Positions 63,952-64,000 of a stretch of DNA of 64,000 nt are shown here, piece after piece. Origin of the DNA: Oceanibium sediminis. Lineage in GTDB: Bacteria > Pseudomonadota > Alphaproteobacteria > Rhodobacterales > Rhodobacteraceae. Numbering within the stretch: the first letter of the stretch is position 1; each line of letters opens with the position of its first letter. The notes under the pieces are model-generated. The model saw only the letters and a list, made by a program, of their open reading frames with translations, had not been told where the DNA came from and did no database searches. The stretch spans positions 1,070,839 through 1,134,838 of the forward strand of contig NZ_QGNX01000001.1 of NCBI RefSeq assembly GCF_003265325.1. Reading direction: 5' to 3'. Made by a program: the position numbers and the translations under genes.

Positions 63952-64000
63952 ACCCCTCACCGGCGGCGCAGAGACGCGGTTGGGAAAACATCGAGAGGTT

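Overview
The window is a piece of a GC-rich (about 65%) alphaproteobacterial chromosome, most likely from the Rhodobacteraceae (Roseobacter group). Supporting evidence is the F1-only ATP synthase operon (atpHAGDC without F0 genes), MipZ instead of MinCD, the DUF1013 regulator TrcR, a phasin, ClpS without an adjacent clpA, the ffh/chorismate mutase/rpsP-rimM-trmD-rplS order, HrcA/CIRCE control of groESL, and promoters of the CTTGAC-N17-CTAnnT type. Almost all of the window is core chromosome. I found no insertion sequence, prophage or CRISPR array.

Layout. 1-1.4 kb: 5' part of gloB (cut by the window edge) and a methyltransferase. 1.6-8 kb: atp operon, with a SAM methyltransferase between atpD and atpC and a Stf0 sulfotransferase after atpC. 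8-15.6 kb: DsbA-like isomerase, prs with a second sulfotransferase, threonine aldolase, YcgN, ribF, MaoC dehydratase, HAD phosphatase and a TraB/GumN protein. 15.7-17.9 kb: groES-groEL with promoter, CIRCE and terminator. 18-25.7 kb: acetyltransferase, RNase T2, TrcR, two tandem GT-C-like membrane glycosyltransferases (the second of lower GC), an SDR lacking the catalytic Lys, an RsmC-like methyltransferase and ClpS. 25.7-29.3 kb: phasin with its promoter and operator, DD-carboxypeptidase with SPOR domain, MipZ, L31. 29.4-34.7 kb: membrane protein and the ribosome/SRP cluster (L19, TrmD, RimM, S16, chorismate mutase, Ffh). 34.8-40.7 kb: globin, TrhO, a frameshifted SDR divergent from a LysR regulator, ZapE, cytochrome c lipoprotein. 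40.7-43.3 kb: ECF sigma factor overlapping a membrane-anchored von Willebrand A protein. 43.5-53.6 kb: a ten-gene operon with a branched-chain-amino-acid-type ABC transporter bracketed by two AMP-forming acyl-CoA ligases. 53.7-58.4 kb: RidA, L36, tRNA-Val, N-formylglutamate amidohydrolase, a probable small RNA, DUF2461, Pol IV, PyrF. 58.5-64 kb: clpB with a sigma-32-like promoter, a fasciclin protein, MsrPQ, and at the right edge what looks like an rRNA operon promoter.

How the genes work together. Most units are housekeeping: energy, translation, chaperones, division and nucleotide synthesis. The accessory interest lies in four places: (i) methyl- and sulfotransferases lodged among housekeeping genes, plus the tandem glycosyltransferases, which together suggest surface-glycan or lipid modification; (ii) the ligase/ABC operon, which looks like an import-and-activate system for an unknown carboxylic acid; (iii) the ECF/VWA pair, possibly a sigma/anti-sigma unit; (iv) a predicted ~80-nt small RNA with an exposed anti-Shine-Dalgarno CCTCCC sequence, its own promoter and a strong terminator.

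Limits: all names rest on reading motifs and family resemblance, without database searches. Start codons were chosen from Shine-Dalgarno spacing and family N-termini. Promoters and operators are sequence matches only.
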